Source of the DNA: Rudanella sp031411995
GTDB taxonomy: Bacteria > Bacteroidota > Bacteroidia > Cytophagales > Spirosomataceae
Assembly: GCA_031411995.1 (NCBI GenBank)
Contig: JANOCD010000023.1
Span: 156,901 to 220,900, forward strand
DNA: 64,000 nt
Reading direction: 5' to 3'
The notes under the pieces were generated by a model. The model did not search any database. It saw nothing but the letters and a program-made list of their open reading frames with translations, and had not been told where the DNA came from. Every line of letters begins with the position of its first letter. The first letter of the stretch is position 1. Position numbers and translations under genes: made by a program. Below, in pieces: positions 44,650 through 53,683 of the stretch.

Positions 44650-45600
44650 TTAATCTAAAAACTTCCGAATAATTCGCACCGATTCTTTGGGTAATTCTTC
44701 CATCGGTACGTGACCTGCGTTGGGCATAATCACGAGGGTGTCGTTGGGTAAATCGTGGTGAAAATGGTAGGCATTGTCAACCGGAATCAGGAAATCTTTC
44801 GCTCCCCAGAGAACGAGTGTTCGCTGGCGGAGTGTGGGAATTTTGAGGTACGTTGAATCGCTCATGGACGTTGGGGTTCGGCTAATAAATGCCTTGCGAT
44901 TACCTTCGCGCAAAGCCATATCCATATACTGGTCAATAAGTGCGTCGGTCACGCGGCTACTGTCGGCATAGACGTTGCGGATGCTTTTTTCGATCAGCGA
45001 ACGGGGTGTTATATTCACCAGCAGATCTTTCAGAATCGGCACCCGCGCCAACCGGAAAGCAATCGGTACGCTTTTCGATTGAAGGGGATAGCCGCCCGCA
45101 TCAATCAGAATCAGATTTCTAACCGCATTTGGATGGGCCAGCGCATATCGCCAGGCAATGCCCCCACCCAACGAATTACCACCCAAATCGCAGTACGATA
45201 CACCGAGTTTTGTCAGAAAGTCGTGCAAAAAACGGGCGTAATACGCTATCGAATAATCGTTGTTTTTGTTGGGGCCGGTAAGGCCATAAGCAGGCAGGTC
45301 GAGCCGGATCACACGGTGGTCTTTGGTGAGATCAGTAGCCCATCCATTCCACGTTAGCAGCGAGGCTCCGGTGCCGTGGAGCAACACCAGCGGGACAGAA
45401 TCGTGCATAGTAGAGGTAGCTGGTCCTTCGTCGCGGTAATGCACCGACAGGCCATCGACATCCACAAAACGTGAGGCTGCATTGGCATATTTGGCTTTGA
45501 GAGTTTCTACCGGCACATCAGCCCGGTAGTTCGTGACGACAATAGCCACCACAAAACCAAGGATAAACAGGGCTACCCAACCTAAAATTCGTTTCATCAA
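44650..45600 (-). CDS. Alpha/beta hydrolase, membrane-anchored
   Basis: A 316-aa hydrolase with an N-terminal transmembrane helix (ILGWVALFILGFVVAIVV). The fold shows the oxyanion segment VLLHGTGAS, nucleophile Ser in GNSLGGG, acid Asp in VLWGAKDFLIP and catalytic His in NAGHVPMEEL. Substrate unknown (esterase, epoxide hydrolase or C-C hydrolase type). Faces the DUF2490 gene tail to tail with 8 bases between them. Confidence 0.9.
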   Translation of the reverse strand: MMKRILGWVALFILGFVVAIVVTNYRADVPVETLKAKYANAASRFVDVDGLSVHYRDEGPATSTMHDSVPLVLLHGTGASLLTWNGWATDLTKDHRVIRLDLPAYGLTGPNKNNDYSIAYYARFLHDFLTKLGVSYCDLGGNSLGGGIAWRYALAHPNAVRNLILIDAGGYPLQSKSVPIAFRLARVPILKDLLVNITPRSLIEKSIRNVYADSSRVTDALIDQYMDMALREGNRKAFISRTPTSMSDSTYLKIPTLRQRTLVLWGAKDFLIPVDNAYHFHHDLPNDTLVIMPNAGHVPMEELPKESVRIIRKFLD

Positions 45601-45691
45601 GTTACGGTTTTCAGCTATACTGCAAAATGGATACTATGTAATAGGCTAATGCATCATTACACGTTATCCATTTGGCAGTATGCATTATGCA

Positions 45692-46246
45692 TCACACGTT
45701 CAGCCCCCACTCCTGCATTACTTCCCAAGTTTTGCCATTGTATTTGAGCAACGAGAGCGCGTTGGCGTTGAAAGTGCGTTCGTAGGTTTGGTCGGAGAAG
45801 TAGGCCCAGGCCTGGGGAAAAACAGGGCGTTTTAAATCCTTAAAAGCCACGGTCATATGCGGGTGATAGGGTTGATAATCAGGCACAACACCTAAATAAT
45901 AATGCACATATAGTTCAAGTTCTTTCTGCAAGGCAATAAGGTGGCTGTTGGCCGCCACCTCCACAAAAAGCACTTTCTGATCGAACCGGTTAAAGCCGCT
46001 TAACTGAAGATCAAACGGTGAGTGCTCACCGGCAAACTCACTCAAAGCCGAAAAATCAGTTCGGTTACTCCGAAAGGGGGGAATCAGGGTCACATGCGGG
46101 GGCGAAGTGAGTGCGTGTCCCGCTCCGAAGCGTTCCAACGCCTGCTGTTTAAAAGCCGTTACTTCCTGCTGAATAGGCTCTGGCGGAAGAAGCCCTATAA
46201 AATAAAGCTGTTCGGCATTAGCCTGTTTTCGTGGTTGTTTTTTCAT
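45692..46246 (-). CDS. 2'-5' RNA ligase-superfamily (2H phosphoesterase) protein
   Basis: A 184-aa protein with the two H-x-T/S-hydrophobic motifs of 2H phosphoesterases: SPPHVTLIPPF near residue 48 and YHPHMTVAF near residue 128. The N-terminal YFIGLLPPEPIQQEVTAFKQ matches ThpR/LigT-like members. Probable cyclic phosphodiesterase or RNA 2',3'-cyclic phosphate hydrolase in the cytoplasm; the substrate is not established. Confidence 0.88.
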   Translation of the reverse strand: MKKQPRKQANAEQLYFIGLLPPEPIQQEVTAFKQQALERFGAGHALTSPPHVTLIPPFRSNRTDFSALSEFAGEHSPFDLQLSGFNRFDQKVLFVEVAANSHLIALQKELELYVHYYLGVVPDYQPYHPHMTVAFKDLKRPVFPQAWAYFSDQTYERTFNANALSLLKYNGKTWEVMQEWGLNV

Positions 46247-46279
46247 GACTCACTAATCTATCTCCTCAAAAAAACGGAA

Positions 46280-46723
46280 CTAAACTGTTTGCGCAACCTT
46301 CCATTGAATCGTTACGTCCTGAACTAAGTCGGGGTGCAGGCTAATGGCAACCGGGCATGTATGAGCAATTTTCTCAAGACGGGTCCGGGTTGCTTCATCG
46401 GGCATAAATGAGATCCCATCCTGTTCGGCACAGAGCGTAAGGTCAATTATGATTTTGGCAATCTTGCGGGGCGGCTCGGTACTCATCACTTTAGTAATGT
46501 CCATCGTGCTGCCAGTCAGCTCGATACCATCGCGCCGGGCAAAAATAGCCATAGTTGTCAGGATGCAGGTTCCCAGGGCATTGGCGACCAGATCGGTGGG
46601 GGAGAAAGCCTCGCCACGACCCTGATTATCGGTGGGGGCATCGGTGTTAATGTGCGTACCCGACTGAATGTGGGCACAGTCGGAGCGAAGTCCGCCCAGA
46701 TACTCAACGTGAATTGTAGCCAT
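46280..46723 (-). CDS. OsmC/Ohr-family peroxiredoxin-like protein
   Basis: A 147-aa protein of the OsmC family, thiol-dependent reductases of organic hydroperoxides. The two reactive Cys are in NALGTCILTTM (peroxidatic) and AHTCPVAIS (resolving). FSPTDLVANALGTC is the core helix of the family. Small cytoplasmic dimer; it is the upstream gene in a same-strand pair with the RNA-ligase-like gene (34 bases apart). Confidence 0.92.
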   Translation of the reverse strand: MATIHVEYLGGLRSDCAHIQSGTHINTDAPTDNQGRGEAFSPTDLVANALGTCILTTMAIFARRDGIELTGSTMDITKVMSTEPPRKIAKIIIDLTLCAEQDGISFMPDEATRTRLEKIAHTCPVAISLHPDLVQDVTIQWKVAQTV

Positions 46724-46841
46724 AGTCTATCCAGTAAATGCCCAAACATAAACCACGCAATACCGTTAACCTAAAAACGGGCAAACATTTTATTGTAGAT
46801 TACCCTTTTTTGCTTATTTTTAGTTCCTGAAATACAAGGTC

Positions 46842-47621
46842 ATGCGAAGTATATATAAAATAGCAAGTATTGGGGTACTCTCATCGCTGCTTTTGAGCAG
46901 TACGAGTCATGCCCAATTGAAGTCAACGGCTGACTCTGAAGAAGATAATTACCAGTCGGTGACTACGTTTGGTGTCACAACAAACACGAATTCTGGCCTG
47001 TTGGGTGGGTTTGTGTTTCGTCAAAGCAAGCGATTACCCAGCACATTTTTAGGGCGACCACAATATCGCTATCTGGCGGTTGAGGTTGTTAATGTGAAGC
47101 ACCCCAAGGAAGTCCAGCAGTCGGTCAATTTCAGCGGCTCACGGTTTACCTATGGGAAAGAAAACTATCTGTTCGTTGTCAGGCCGCAATACGGGCGCGA
47201 AATTTCGCTGTTTCAGCGGAGTGCCGATGAAGGTATATCAATAAACGCCGTACTAGCGGCCGGTCCGTCGCTGGGCATCGTTAAACCCTATTACGTAGAA
47301 GTGAACGAAGGTAACAACCGGACTCGCATCGTACCGGCGGCAAGCCTCAATGGCAGTCCGGGTCAACCGGGAACGGGTGCGCAGCCAACGGGTTCGGGGG
47401 GCTTTTTCCGGGGCTTTGGCGAATCAAAACTTGCCGTTGGGGCCAATATCAAAGCAGCTCTGAATTTTGAGCTGAGTGCCTTCCGCAATAACACAACTGG
47501 CCTGGAGGTCGGTTTTCTGGCCGAGTTATTTCCCCAGCAAATCACCATTATGACAGGTGCTGACAAACGGGCATTCTATTCATCGGGCTACGTGACCCTG
47601 TTTTTCGGGTCCAAAAAATAA
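46842..47621 (+). CDS. Exported beta-barrel-like protein of unknown function
   Basis: A 259-aa protein with a signal peptide (IASIGVLSSLLLSSTSHAQ) and a beta-rich mature part: SVTTFGVTTNTNSGLLGGFVFRQ, YLAVEVVNVKHPKE, YLFVVRPQYGREISLFQ, then a loop GSPGQPGTGAQPTGSGG and strands LAVGANIKAALNFELSAF, GLEVGFLAELFPQ, ending GYVTLFFGSKK with a terminal aromatic. It looks like an outer-membrane barrel, but I cannot name a family. Confidence 0.7.
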   Translation: MRSIYKIASIGVLSSLLLSSTSHAQLKSTADSEEDNYQSVTTFGVTTNTNSGLLGGFVFRQSKRLPSTFLGRPQYRYLAVEVVNVKHPKEVQQSVNFSGSRFTYGKENYLFVVRPQYGREISLFQRSADEGISINAVLAAGPSLGIVKPYYVEVNEGNNRTRIVPAASLNGSPGQPGTGAQPTGSGGFFRGFGESKLAVGANIKAALNFELSAFRNNTTGLEVGFLAELFPQQITIMTGADKRAFYSSGYVTLFFGSKK

Positions 47622-47725
47622 GATTCAGCAGTTGTTGAGCTAGGAAAACCGGGGCCTGGAAGTTCCGCTTTTTTGTTGACTAAAGTCAGCCTTAGAAGCT
47701 GAAATAAGTCTGTAGTTGGCATCTA

Positions 47726-47821
47726 TTACAGTCCACAGTAGAAGCAAAGCAGCCAAACGGCAAGGCCGGTAGCGCGGATGTGGGCGAGTTCGTTGAGATA
47801 GGTATCGAGAAGGAGCGTCAT
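47726..47821 (-). pseudogene. Possible N-terminal relic of a DNA methylase gene
   Basis: A 31-codon frame reading LLLDTYLNELAHIRATGLAV. This is like the first residues of large N6-adenine DNA methylases (type IIG/ISP-like), which often begin 'YL-x-EL-x-IRATG-x-AV'. After that the sequence turns non-homologous and stops. It sits just downstream of the Uma2 gene. Recognition is from memory of the motif. Confidence 0.35.
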
Positions 47822-47833
47822 TCAGTGAGGGAA

Positions 47834-48421
47834 TCAGGGACGGGAAACAAAAACAATTCCTTTGTAAAGCCTTTTAAGTGAGAGTGTTACATCAAGTGAA
47901 CGGAGGTAAATAGTATCCTCAATCCCCTCTGCATCAGTATCCTGCCAAGTGCGCTCGGCAATTTTGTAGGAGGCTGTCACGAACGGCATATTCTGCCTAA
48001 TCAACACGTATTCCTGAAACGAAGGCAGTGTTTTGTAGTGGCCAAATTTTGTATGCCGGTCATATTTTTCCGTGCCGGGCGACAGTACTTCGACCACCAA
48101 TAGCGGGTTCATAATGGTATCTTCACGGCCTTCGTAAAACTCCGGTACTTCACAAACCACTACCGCATCAGGATAAACAAACGACCGAAGCCCGGGAATG
48201 TGAATTTTGGTGTCGCTGTTAAGTACCAGCAGGTTCTGCTCTTTTTCCTCTAAAGCAATACTGAGAGCTGTGGTAGTATTGGTGGCAATCAGGTTGTGGT
48301 TAAGTTTGGCCCCGGGCATAGGGGTAATTTCTCCGTCGTAATATTCCAGTTTCTCTTTACTGCGCTCTTCCATTTCGAAGTACTCTTCAACGGAATACAG
48401 CTTTTCGGCTACTAAAGTCAT
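47834..48421 (-). CDS. Uma2-family PD-(D/E)XK endonuclease
   Basis: A 195-aa Uma2 (DUF820) protein: YSVEEYFEMEERSKEKLEYYDGEI, then the nuclease core YPDAVVVCEVPEF and PLLVVEVLSPGTEKYDRHTKFGHYKTLPSFQEYVLI, in which D...E-x-V stands for the PD-(D/E)XK residues. Found widely in cyanobacteria and Bacteroidota, often near mobile DNA; the role is unclear. ATG at 48421 is preferred to 48448. Confidence 0.88.
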   Translation of the reverse strand: MTLVAEKLYSVEEYFEMEERSKEKLEYYDGEITPMPGAKLNHNLIATNTTTALSIALEEKEQNLLVLNSDTKIHIPGLRSFVYPDAVVVCEVPEFYEGREDTIMNPLLVVEVLSPGTEKYDRHTKFGHYKTLPSFQEYVLIRQNMPFVTASYKIAERTWQDTDAEGIEDTIYLRSLDVTLSLKRLYKGIVFVSRP

Positions 48422-48532
48422 AATGGTCTGCGTTTTTTGATTAGGCAAGATACATAAAAAGACAGAGATTAAGCCCGAACTTTAGCCCGTAGATTTGCAT
48501 TTTGTAAGAAACAGACTGAACGAGGTCGCGCC

Positions 48533-49426
48533 ATGATTGAACTCCCCGTTATCCCCTCCACCGAACAACGTAACCAGCTTGCTGCCCGAAAACGCCCCGA
48601 CTGGTTGCGGGTGAAATTGCCTATTGGCCCCGAATACGCTAAAGTTCGTAAATTAGTCGATACCCATAAGCTGCATACGATCTGCGAATCAGGCAATTGC
48701 CCCAATATGGGCGAATGCTGGGGAGCTGGCACGGCCACTTTCATGATTCTGGGAAACGTTTGCACCCGGAGCTGTTCGTTTTGCGCCGTGGCAACAGGCC
48801 GACCCAACGAATATGACACCGACGAACCCCGGCGCGTAGCCGATGCCATTTTGCTGATGAAAGTTAAGCACGCCGTGATCACCTCGGTAAACCGCGACGA
48901 ACTGAAAGATCGCGGGGCCGAAATCTGGTATCAGACTGTGCGGGCCGTAAAAGAAGCTTCGCCTGCCACCACCATTGAAACACTGATTCCCGACGTAAAA
49001 AATAACTGGGACGCGCTCATTCACATGATCGAAGCCGGGCAGGAGGTTGTCTCGCACAACATGGAAACCGTGGAGCGATTGTACCGGCGCGTGCGGCCAC
49101 AAGCCCGCTATGAACGCAGCCTGGAACAGATTCGGCGGACAAAAGACTTCGGTCAACGCACTAAATCGGGCATTATGCTTGGCCTGGGCGAAACCACCGA
49201 TGAAGTTCATAAAGCGATGGACGATCTGGTAGCACACGGGCTGGATATTTTGACCCTGGGACAATACCTGCAACCCACCAAAATGCACCACGAAGTAATC
49301 GACTGGATCACCCCCGATCAGTTTGCCGAATACCGCGAGGAGGGCCTTCGCCGGGGCCTGAAATACGTGGAATCGGGGCCGCTGGTGCGTTCAAGCTACC
49401 ACGCTGAACGGCACGTGCTGGTGTAA
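48533..49426 (+). CDS. lipA: Lipoyl synthase
   Basis: Radical-SAM enzyme inserting two sulfurs into octanoyl groups of lipoyl-dependent complexes. The auxiliary cluster motif is ICESGNCPNMGECW and the radical-SAM motif is CTRSCSFC. SGIMLGLGET, LTLGQYLQPTKMHH and GPLVRSSYHAE match the family end. Length 297 aa is normal. The stop codon overlaps the crtY start by one base (TAATG), so both are probably translated together. Confidence 0.97.
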   Translation: MIELPVIPSTEQRNQLAARKRPDWLRVKLPIGPEYAKVRKLVDTHKLHTICESGNCPNMGECWGAGTATFMILGNVCTRSCSFCAVATGRPNEYDTDEPRRVADAILLMKVKHAVITSVNRDELKDRGAEIWYQTVRAVKEASPATTIETLIPDVKNNWDALIHMIEAGQEVVSHNMETVERLYRRVRPQARYERSLEQIRRTKDFGQRTKSGIMLGLGETTDEVHKAMDDLVAHGLDILTLGQYLQPTKMHHEVIDWITPDQFAEYREEGLRRGLKYVESGPLVRSSYHAERHVLV

Positions 49427-50580
49427 TGAAAAAATACGACTTTATTATTGCAGGCGGAGGTATGGCCGGGTTAAGTCTGGCGTATTATCTGACGCAGTCA
49501 TCCCTGCGCGACCGATCTATTCTGATTCTCGACCGAGATCAGAAAAACCGCAACGACCGCACCTGGTCTTTCTGGGAACCGGCTGGTGGCCCCTACGAGT
49601 CGATTTTGTTTAAAAACTGGAATCGGGTCGAGTTTCATGGCACCACCCTGTCGGGATTGCTCGACATGGGGGCTTACCGCTATAAGATGCTTCGGGGCAT
49701 TGATTTCTACGAATTTATGCAAGGGCATCTGGCCCGGTTTCCAAACATCGAAATCAGACAGGCCACCGTCAACCGCATCAAAGAAACGGTGCAGGGTGGC
49801 TTTGTCATTGCCGACGATGAGCCGCTGATCGCTGATTATGTGTTCGACAGTACGTTTGCCCTGAACCTCAGCGAGCCTGAAAATCATAACCTCCTGCAGC
49901 ATTTTAAAGGTTGGGTGATTCATACCGAAAAACCCTGTTTCGATGTGACCCGACCCCGGATGATGGACTTTCGGGTGGCGCAACACAACGACTGCCGGTT
50001 TGTGTATGTGTTGCCGTTCGATACCCAGACAGCCCTCGTTGAATTCACCCTGTTCAACAAAAAACTCCTGACCGATGCCGAATACGAAGCCGACCTCCGG
50101 CACTACATCGACCAGCATTTAGATACGGGACCATACACGGTCAGCGAAACCGAATTTGGCATCATTCCCATGTCCGACGTACCCACCAAAGAGAACCCTT
50201 CGGAGCACATTATCCGCATCGGTACATCGGGTGGATATACCAAAGCCTCAACAGGATACACCTTCCGACGTACGCAAACCTACCTGCGCAATTTGGTTCA
50301 GAATCTGGCTCAAACCGGTAAACCACACCGCCCCAAGTCGTGGTTTGCGGGTCGATTCAAATTCTACGACAGCATAATGCTGAATGTGCTCGAGAACAAT
50401 CGCTATCCCGCCGATGATATGTTTACGCTCCTTTATGAACACAACACGCCGAGTCAGGTATTTAAATTTCTGGACGAAGACACGAGTTTTGGGGAGGAAC
50501 TACGGGTAATGTGGTCAATGCCTAAAGTGCCTTTTACGATGGCCCTTTTCAGCGTTATGCGCCGGAAGATATTTGGTTGA
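49426..50580 (+). CDS. crtY: Lycopene cyclase
   Basis: Flavoprotein that cyclises lycopene ends to beta-ionone rings in carotenoid synthesis. The N-terminal FAD fold is DFIIAGGGMAGLSLAYYL; the family's LILDRDQKNRNDRTWSFWE follows. Later VFDSTFAL, FVYVLPFDTQTALVEFTLF and IPMSDVP...IRIGTSGGYTKASTGYTF match CrtY-type cyclases. No other carotenoid gene is nearby, so pigment synthesis is encoded elsewhere. Coupled to lipA by overlap. Confidence 0.92.
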   Translation: MKKYDFIIAGGGMAGLSLAYYLTQSSLRDRSILILDRDQKNRNDRTWSFWEPAGGPYESILFKNWNRVEFHGTTLSGLLDMGAYRYKMLRGIDFYEFMQGHLARFPNIEIRQATVNRIKETVQGGFVIADDEPLIADYVFDSTFALNLSEPENHNLLQHFKGWVIHTEKPCFDVTRPRMMDFRVAQHNDCRFVYVLPFDTQTALVEFTLFNKKLLTDAEYEADLRHYIDQHLDTGPYTVSETEFGIIPMSDVPTKENPSEHIIRIGTSGGYTKASTGYTFRRTQTYLRNLVQNLAQTGKPHRPKSWFAGRFKFYDSIMLNVLENNRYPADDMFTLLYEHNTPSQVFKFLDEDTSFGEELRVMWSMPKVPFTMALFSVMRRKIFG

Positions 50581-50622
50581 TTTTATAACCGCCGTTAATT
50601 TTCAGATAGTTTCGCAGGACTG

Positions 50623-52833
50623 TCAGTTCAGCAGCCCTTCAGCCTGTTTATCCTGATCTTCGCGTTCGCGCCGTTTGCGGTCACGTCGTTCCTGCCGGAG
50701 TTGTTTGCGGGTTTTCACCGTGTCGCCGGGGGCGGTGTTGGCCGGGCTGTTGCCGTTTCGGTCTTGCTGGGGCTGAACGGTTTCGGTGTCTTTGTCATCG
50801 TCATCCTCCTTGTCCCGATTGCCACGGAACAGCCGTTTAAAGAAATCGTCGATGCCGCCCCGGTCATCGTCTTCCATCATCAGGCTGTCGGTTTGCATAC
50901 TGTCAACGGGGGCCACCTGTTGGCGGAGACCCTCGCGCAGCCGAACATTGTAGAATCCATAGGCCCCACTGTCGGCTTGGGTAAGGCCACGGCGAGCCAT
51001 AATCCGGCCAATAATTCGGAAGTAGCCGCGCACATTTCGGGATTGGAGCGTGCCATCAGGGTTGAACCAGTCGATGGCGCGTTTGGGGCTGGGAATCACA
51101 AACGCCAGGAAAATACTTTCGCCCAAATTGAGTTCGGCGGGCGTTTTGGCGAAGTAATACCGGGCTGCCTCGCTAATGCCGTAGATGTTGCGGCCCCATT
51201 CAATCAGGTTTAGGTAGACCTCATACATGCGGTCTTTCGCGACAAGTCGCCCGTTTTCGATCAGCCACACAATCAGAATCTCTTCGACTTTACGCGAGAG
51301 GGTTTTATTGCGGTTCAGATAGACATTTTTGACCAACTGCATCGAAATGGTGCTGGCTCCCCGCTTGAATTTTTTCTCCTTAAAATTGGTCGCTATCGAC
51401 ACCCGGAATGCTTTCTCGTTGAACCCCTTGTGGGTCATAAACGTGTAGTCTTCGGAGGTCAGCACAGCATTACGGAGATCGGGAGAAATGGCCGACAGTG
51501 GCGTGAAATCACGATTTGAGGGACCAATCACGATGTCGCGAACGGGTTTTCCTTTTTCGTAGGGCGTATAAACGAACGAGTTGTTGATCTTGCCAAAATC
51601 CACCCGGCCCATACGCAGAATCTTGAAGTTCTCCGGGGTCAGTCCCGAATTGAATTTCACTGAATCGGGTAGGCTTTCATCCAACTGAAACGCCAGATCA
51701 TACTTCAGTTTACCCGTTACCTGCATTCCTTCGAGCGACTCGAACAGGCCCTGCGGAAACGAGTTGAACAGAGCCTGGGCATTCATCATGTCGCTGTGTA
51801 CCTGCACTTCGTACATTTTTGTTGGCGAGAGGGTATACTTCACAAAGGGTCGCGCACTAACCTCGCCCATATACACCACCGACGAACTGTCGATACCTAT
51901 GTAGTTTTCGCCTACAAACACGTTGGCATCCATCGCGGCCCTGTCAAGCAGCACATCGGTGCGGGCAATGGCGGGGTGATTAATGCGCAGATTCCGCACC
52001 GACCCGGCCCCTTCGAGCCGAAACTCACTACCTGACCGATCCACGTCTTTCAGCTCGGCGCGGAGCGTATCAGCTTGCAGTTTAAGTTTATATCGTTTCT
52101 CTAAGTACTTCAATTCCAGCGGCTTACCATCCGCATATAGCGACAGGTCATACTCACGGTCGGCGGGGTCGGCTGTCCCGGTAACGTGCCAGGTAGCCTC
52201 GTTGCCATTGAGCCGGAGCGTTGACGATACATCCTGATTGTCGATAATGGCCTGTTCGGTCAGCAGCGAAAACCGCAGGGTCGTATCTTTGGCCGTGTCG
52301 ATCACCCGAAGGTCTAAATTCCTGACATTGAGGTTGGCCGGGATTTTTGAGAGCAGTTCGTCAATCAGATTTTCGGCCACATCGGCCAGGTCAACCCGCC
52401 GGGGGGTGGTGGCGGTGGAGTCGCTTTTTTTGCGTCGGATGGCAAAGTCGATATTGGTCAGCGAATCGCGCCGGACCACCTGCAACATGCCATTTTCGAG
52501 CGTCAAGTCCGACAGGGCAATCTGTCCCATGAGCATGGGCCACAACCGAACACCCACCTCCACGCGGTTTAGGCGGGCCAAGCTGTCGCGCTCTTCTGGT
52601 ACAATAGAAATGTCGGTGAAGGCCACTGAGCTAAGGCCCGTGAACCTGGCGGACCCAATTTTCAGGTCGAGTTTATAATCCCGTTTGGCTTTTTTGGTGG
52701 CCCGATCCAGGGCGGTGCGGAGGAGTTCTTCGCGTTTGGTATAGGCATAGCCCGCGCCGATGGCTCCGAGCAGAAACAATCCTAATAAGGCCCAGCCGGT
52801 GATGCGGAGTGCTTTTCGTTGACCAGCAGTCAT
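50623..52833 (-). CDS. AsmA-like domain fused to a GT51 transglycosylase
   Basis: A 736-aa envelope protein. N-terminal membrane helix (ITGWALLGLFLLGAIGAGYAY), then ~300 residues of beta-repeat AsmA-like sequence (LDLKIGSARFTGLSSVAFTDISIVP, ALSDLTLENGMLQVV). Residues ~420-600 are a family 51 peptidoglycan glycosyltransferase with the catalytic Glu in TSEDYTFMTHKGF, RGASTISMQLVKNVYL, LSRKVEEIL and KDRMYEVYLNLIEWG. No penicillin-binding transpeptidase domain follows; the C-terminus is a charged, disordered tail. ATG at 52833 is chosen (another is 45 bases upstream). Polymerises glycan strands; the AsmA-like part may link it to lipid or outer-membrane traffic. Confidence 0.85.
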   Translation of the reverse strand: MTAGQRKALRITGWALLGLFLLGAIGAGYAYTKREELLRTALDRATKKAKRDYKLDLKIGSARFTGLSSVAFTDISIVPEERDSLARLNRVEVGVRLWPMLMGQIALSDLTLENGMLQVVRRDSLTNIDFAIRRKKSDSTATTPRRVDLADVAENLIDELLSKIPANLNVRNLDLRVIDTAKDTTLRFSLLTEQAIIDNQDVSSTLRLNGNEATWHVTGTADPADREYDLSLYADGKPLELKYLEKRYKLKLQADTLRAELKDVDRSGSEFRLEGAGSVRNLRINHPAIARTDVLLDRAAMDANVFVGENYIGIDSSSVVYMGEVSARPFVKYTLSPTKMYEVQVHSDMMNAQALFNSFPQGLFESLEGMQVTGKLKYDLAFQLDESLPDSVKFNSGLTPENFKILRMGRVDFGKINNSFVYTPYEKGKPVRDIVIGPSNRDFTPLSAISPDLRNAVLTSEDYTFMTHKGFNEKAFRVSIATNFKEKKFKRGASTISMQLVKNVYLNRNKTLSRKVEEILIVWLIENGRLVAKDRMYEVYLNLIEWGRNIYGISEAARYYFAKTPAELNLGESIFLAFVIPSPKRAIDWFNPDGTLQSRNVRGYFRIIGRIMARRGLTQADSGAYGFYNVRLREGLRQQVAPVDSMQTDSLMMEDDDRGGIDDFFKRLFRGNRDKEDDDDKDTETVQPQQDRNGNSPANTAPGDTVKTRKQLRQERRDRKRREREDQDKQAEGLLN

Positions 52834-52906
52834 TCTGTATGTGTGTGTCGAAGGCCCAAAGATAGGGCCTTTTGACATGCGGGGAAAACAAAAAACCTAT
52901 CCGTAC

Positions 52907-53626
52907 TTAACCGGTATTGTTTAATCGGCTTTTATCGTCCTCACTCGTCACTTCGATCAACACCAGGACAGCATCGTTCGACAAGGCTTCCAATTCAACT
53001 TCTGTCAGATTCCGCAACGCCAGCCCATCGTTGGCCTGAAGCAGGCGGTTGGCTACTTCAAAAGCCCCCTGAAGAACAACTACAAACACGCCATTGGCCG
53101 AATTGCGAAGAAGGTAGGTATCCTCGGCACGGCCATCAAATCGACCAATAAATCCCTGATGTTCAGCCGTATTGAAAAGTGGCAGCAACTTGTTTTTGGT
53201 GGCAAGATCGAACGACAGTTGCGCTATACCGGGTGTAAATGCAGGCGTTGAACTCGTTAGCCAGAGTTGCAACACATTGATGGTTTCCTGTTCGTAAGGG
53301 TTCACCACCGCATAACTCTTACCGGCTGTCAGCGAAAAACGCCCGGCCTGTCCCGCTTCCAGAAAATCTGTTTGTCCGTCGATCTGGTACTCCAGCCCAC
53401 CAACCACCGGAATCAGAACAACTTCGGTGTTGGTCTCAACCTGCATACTCAGGCTGGCTCCGGGCCGTAATGTATCGTTGTTGAGCAGGCCCAACGAGCC
53501 AAATGGCTCCCGACCTTCAGCTACATAGGAACCAAAATTGAAGGTATGATAGCTCTGAAAAAAGTCGGTTCGGGACAGTCCCCGGCTGTCAGCCAAAAAA
53601 ATCTGAGCGTCGGTTTGAGTCTTCAT
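52907..53626 (-). CDS. Pirin-like bicupin protein
   Basis: A 239-aa protein with two cupin halves: SYHTFNFGSYVAEGREPFGSLGLLNNDTLRPGASL in the first and YLLRNSANGVFVVVLQGAFEVANRLLQANDGLALRNL in the second. The HTFNFG start and 'L-x-x-L-N-x-D-x-L-x-P-G' are pirin-family marks. Metal ligands of true pirins are only partly kept. Function uncertain. ATG at 53626 is preferred to 53668. Confidence 0.75.
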   Translation of the reverse strand: MKTQTDAQIFLADSRGLSRTDFFQSYHTFNFGSYVAEGREPFGSLGLLNNDTLRPGASLSMQVETNTEVVLIPVVGGLEYQIDGQTDFLEAGQAGRFSLTAGKSYAVVNPYEQETINVLQLWLTSSTPAFTPGIAQLSFDLATKNKLLPLFNTAEHQGFIGRFDGRAEDTYLLRNSANGVFVVVLQGAFEVANRLLQANDGLALRNLTEVELEALSNDAVLVLIEVTSEDDKSRLNNTG

Positions 53627-53683
53627 CCGTAAGCTGTTGAACCAGATGCCCGGCACTGCCAGCCACACTGATTACCCTGATTA

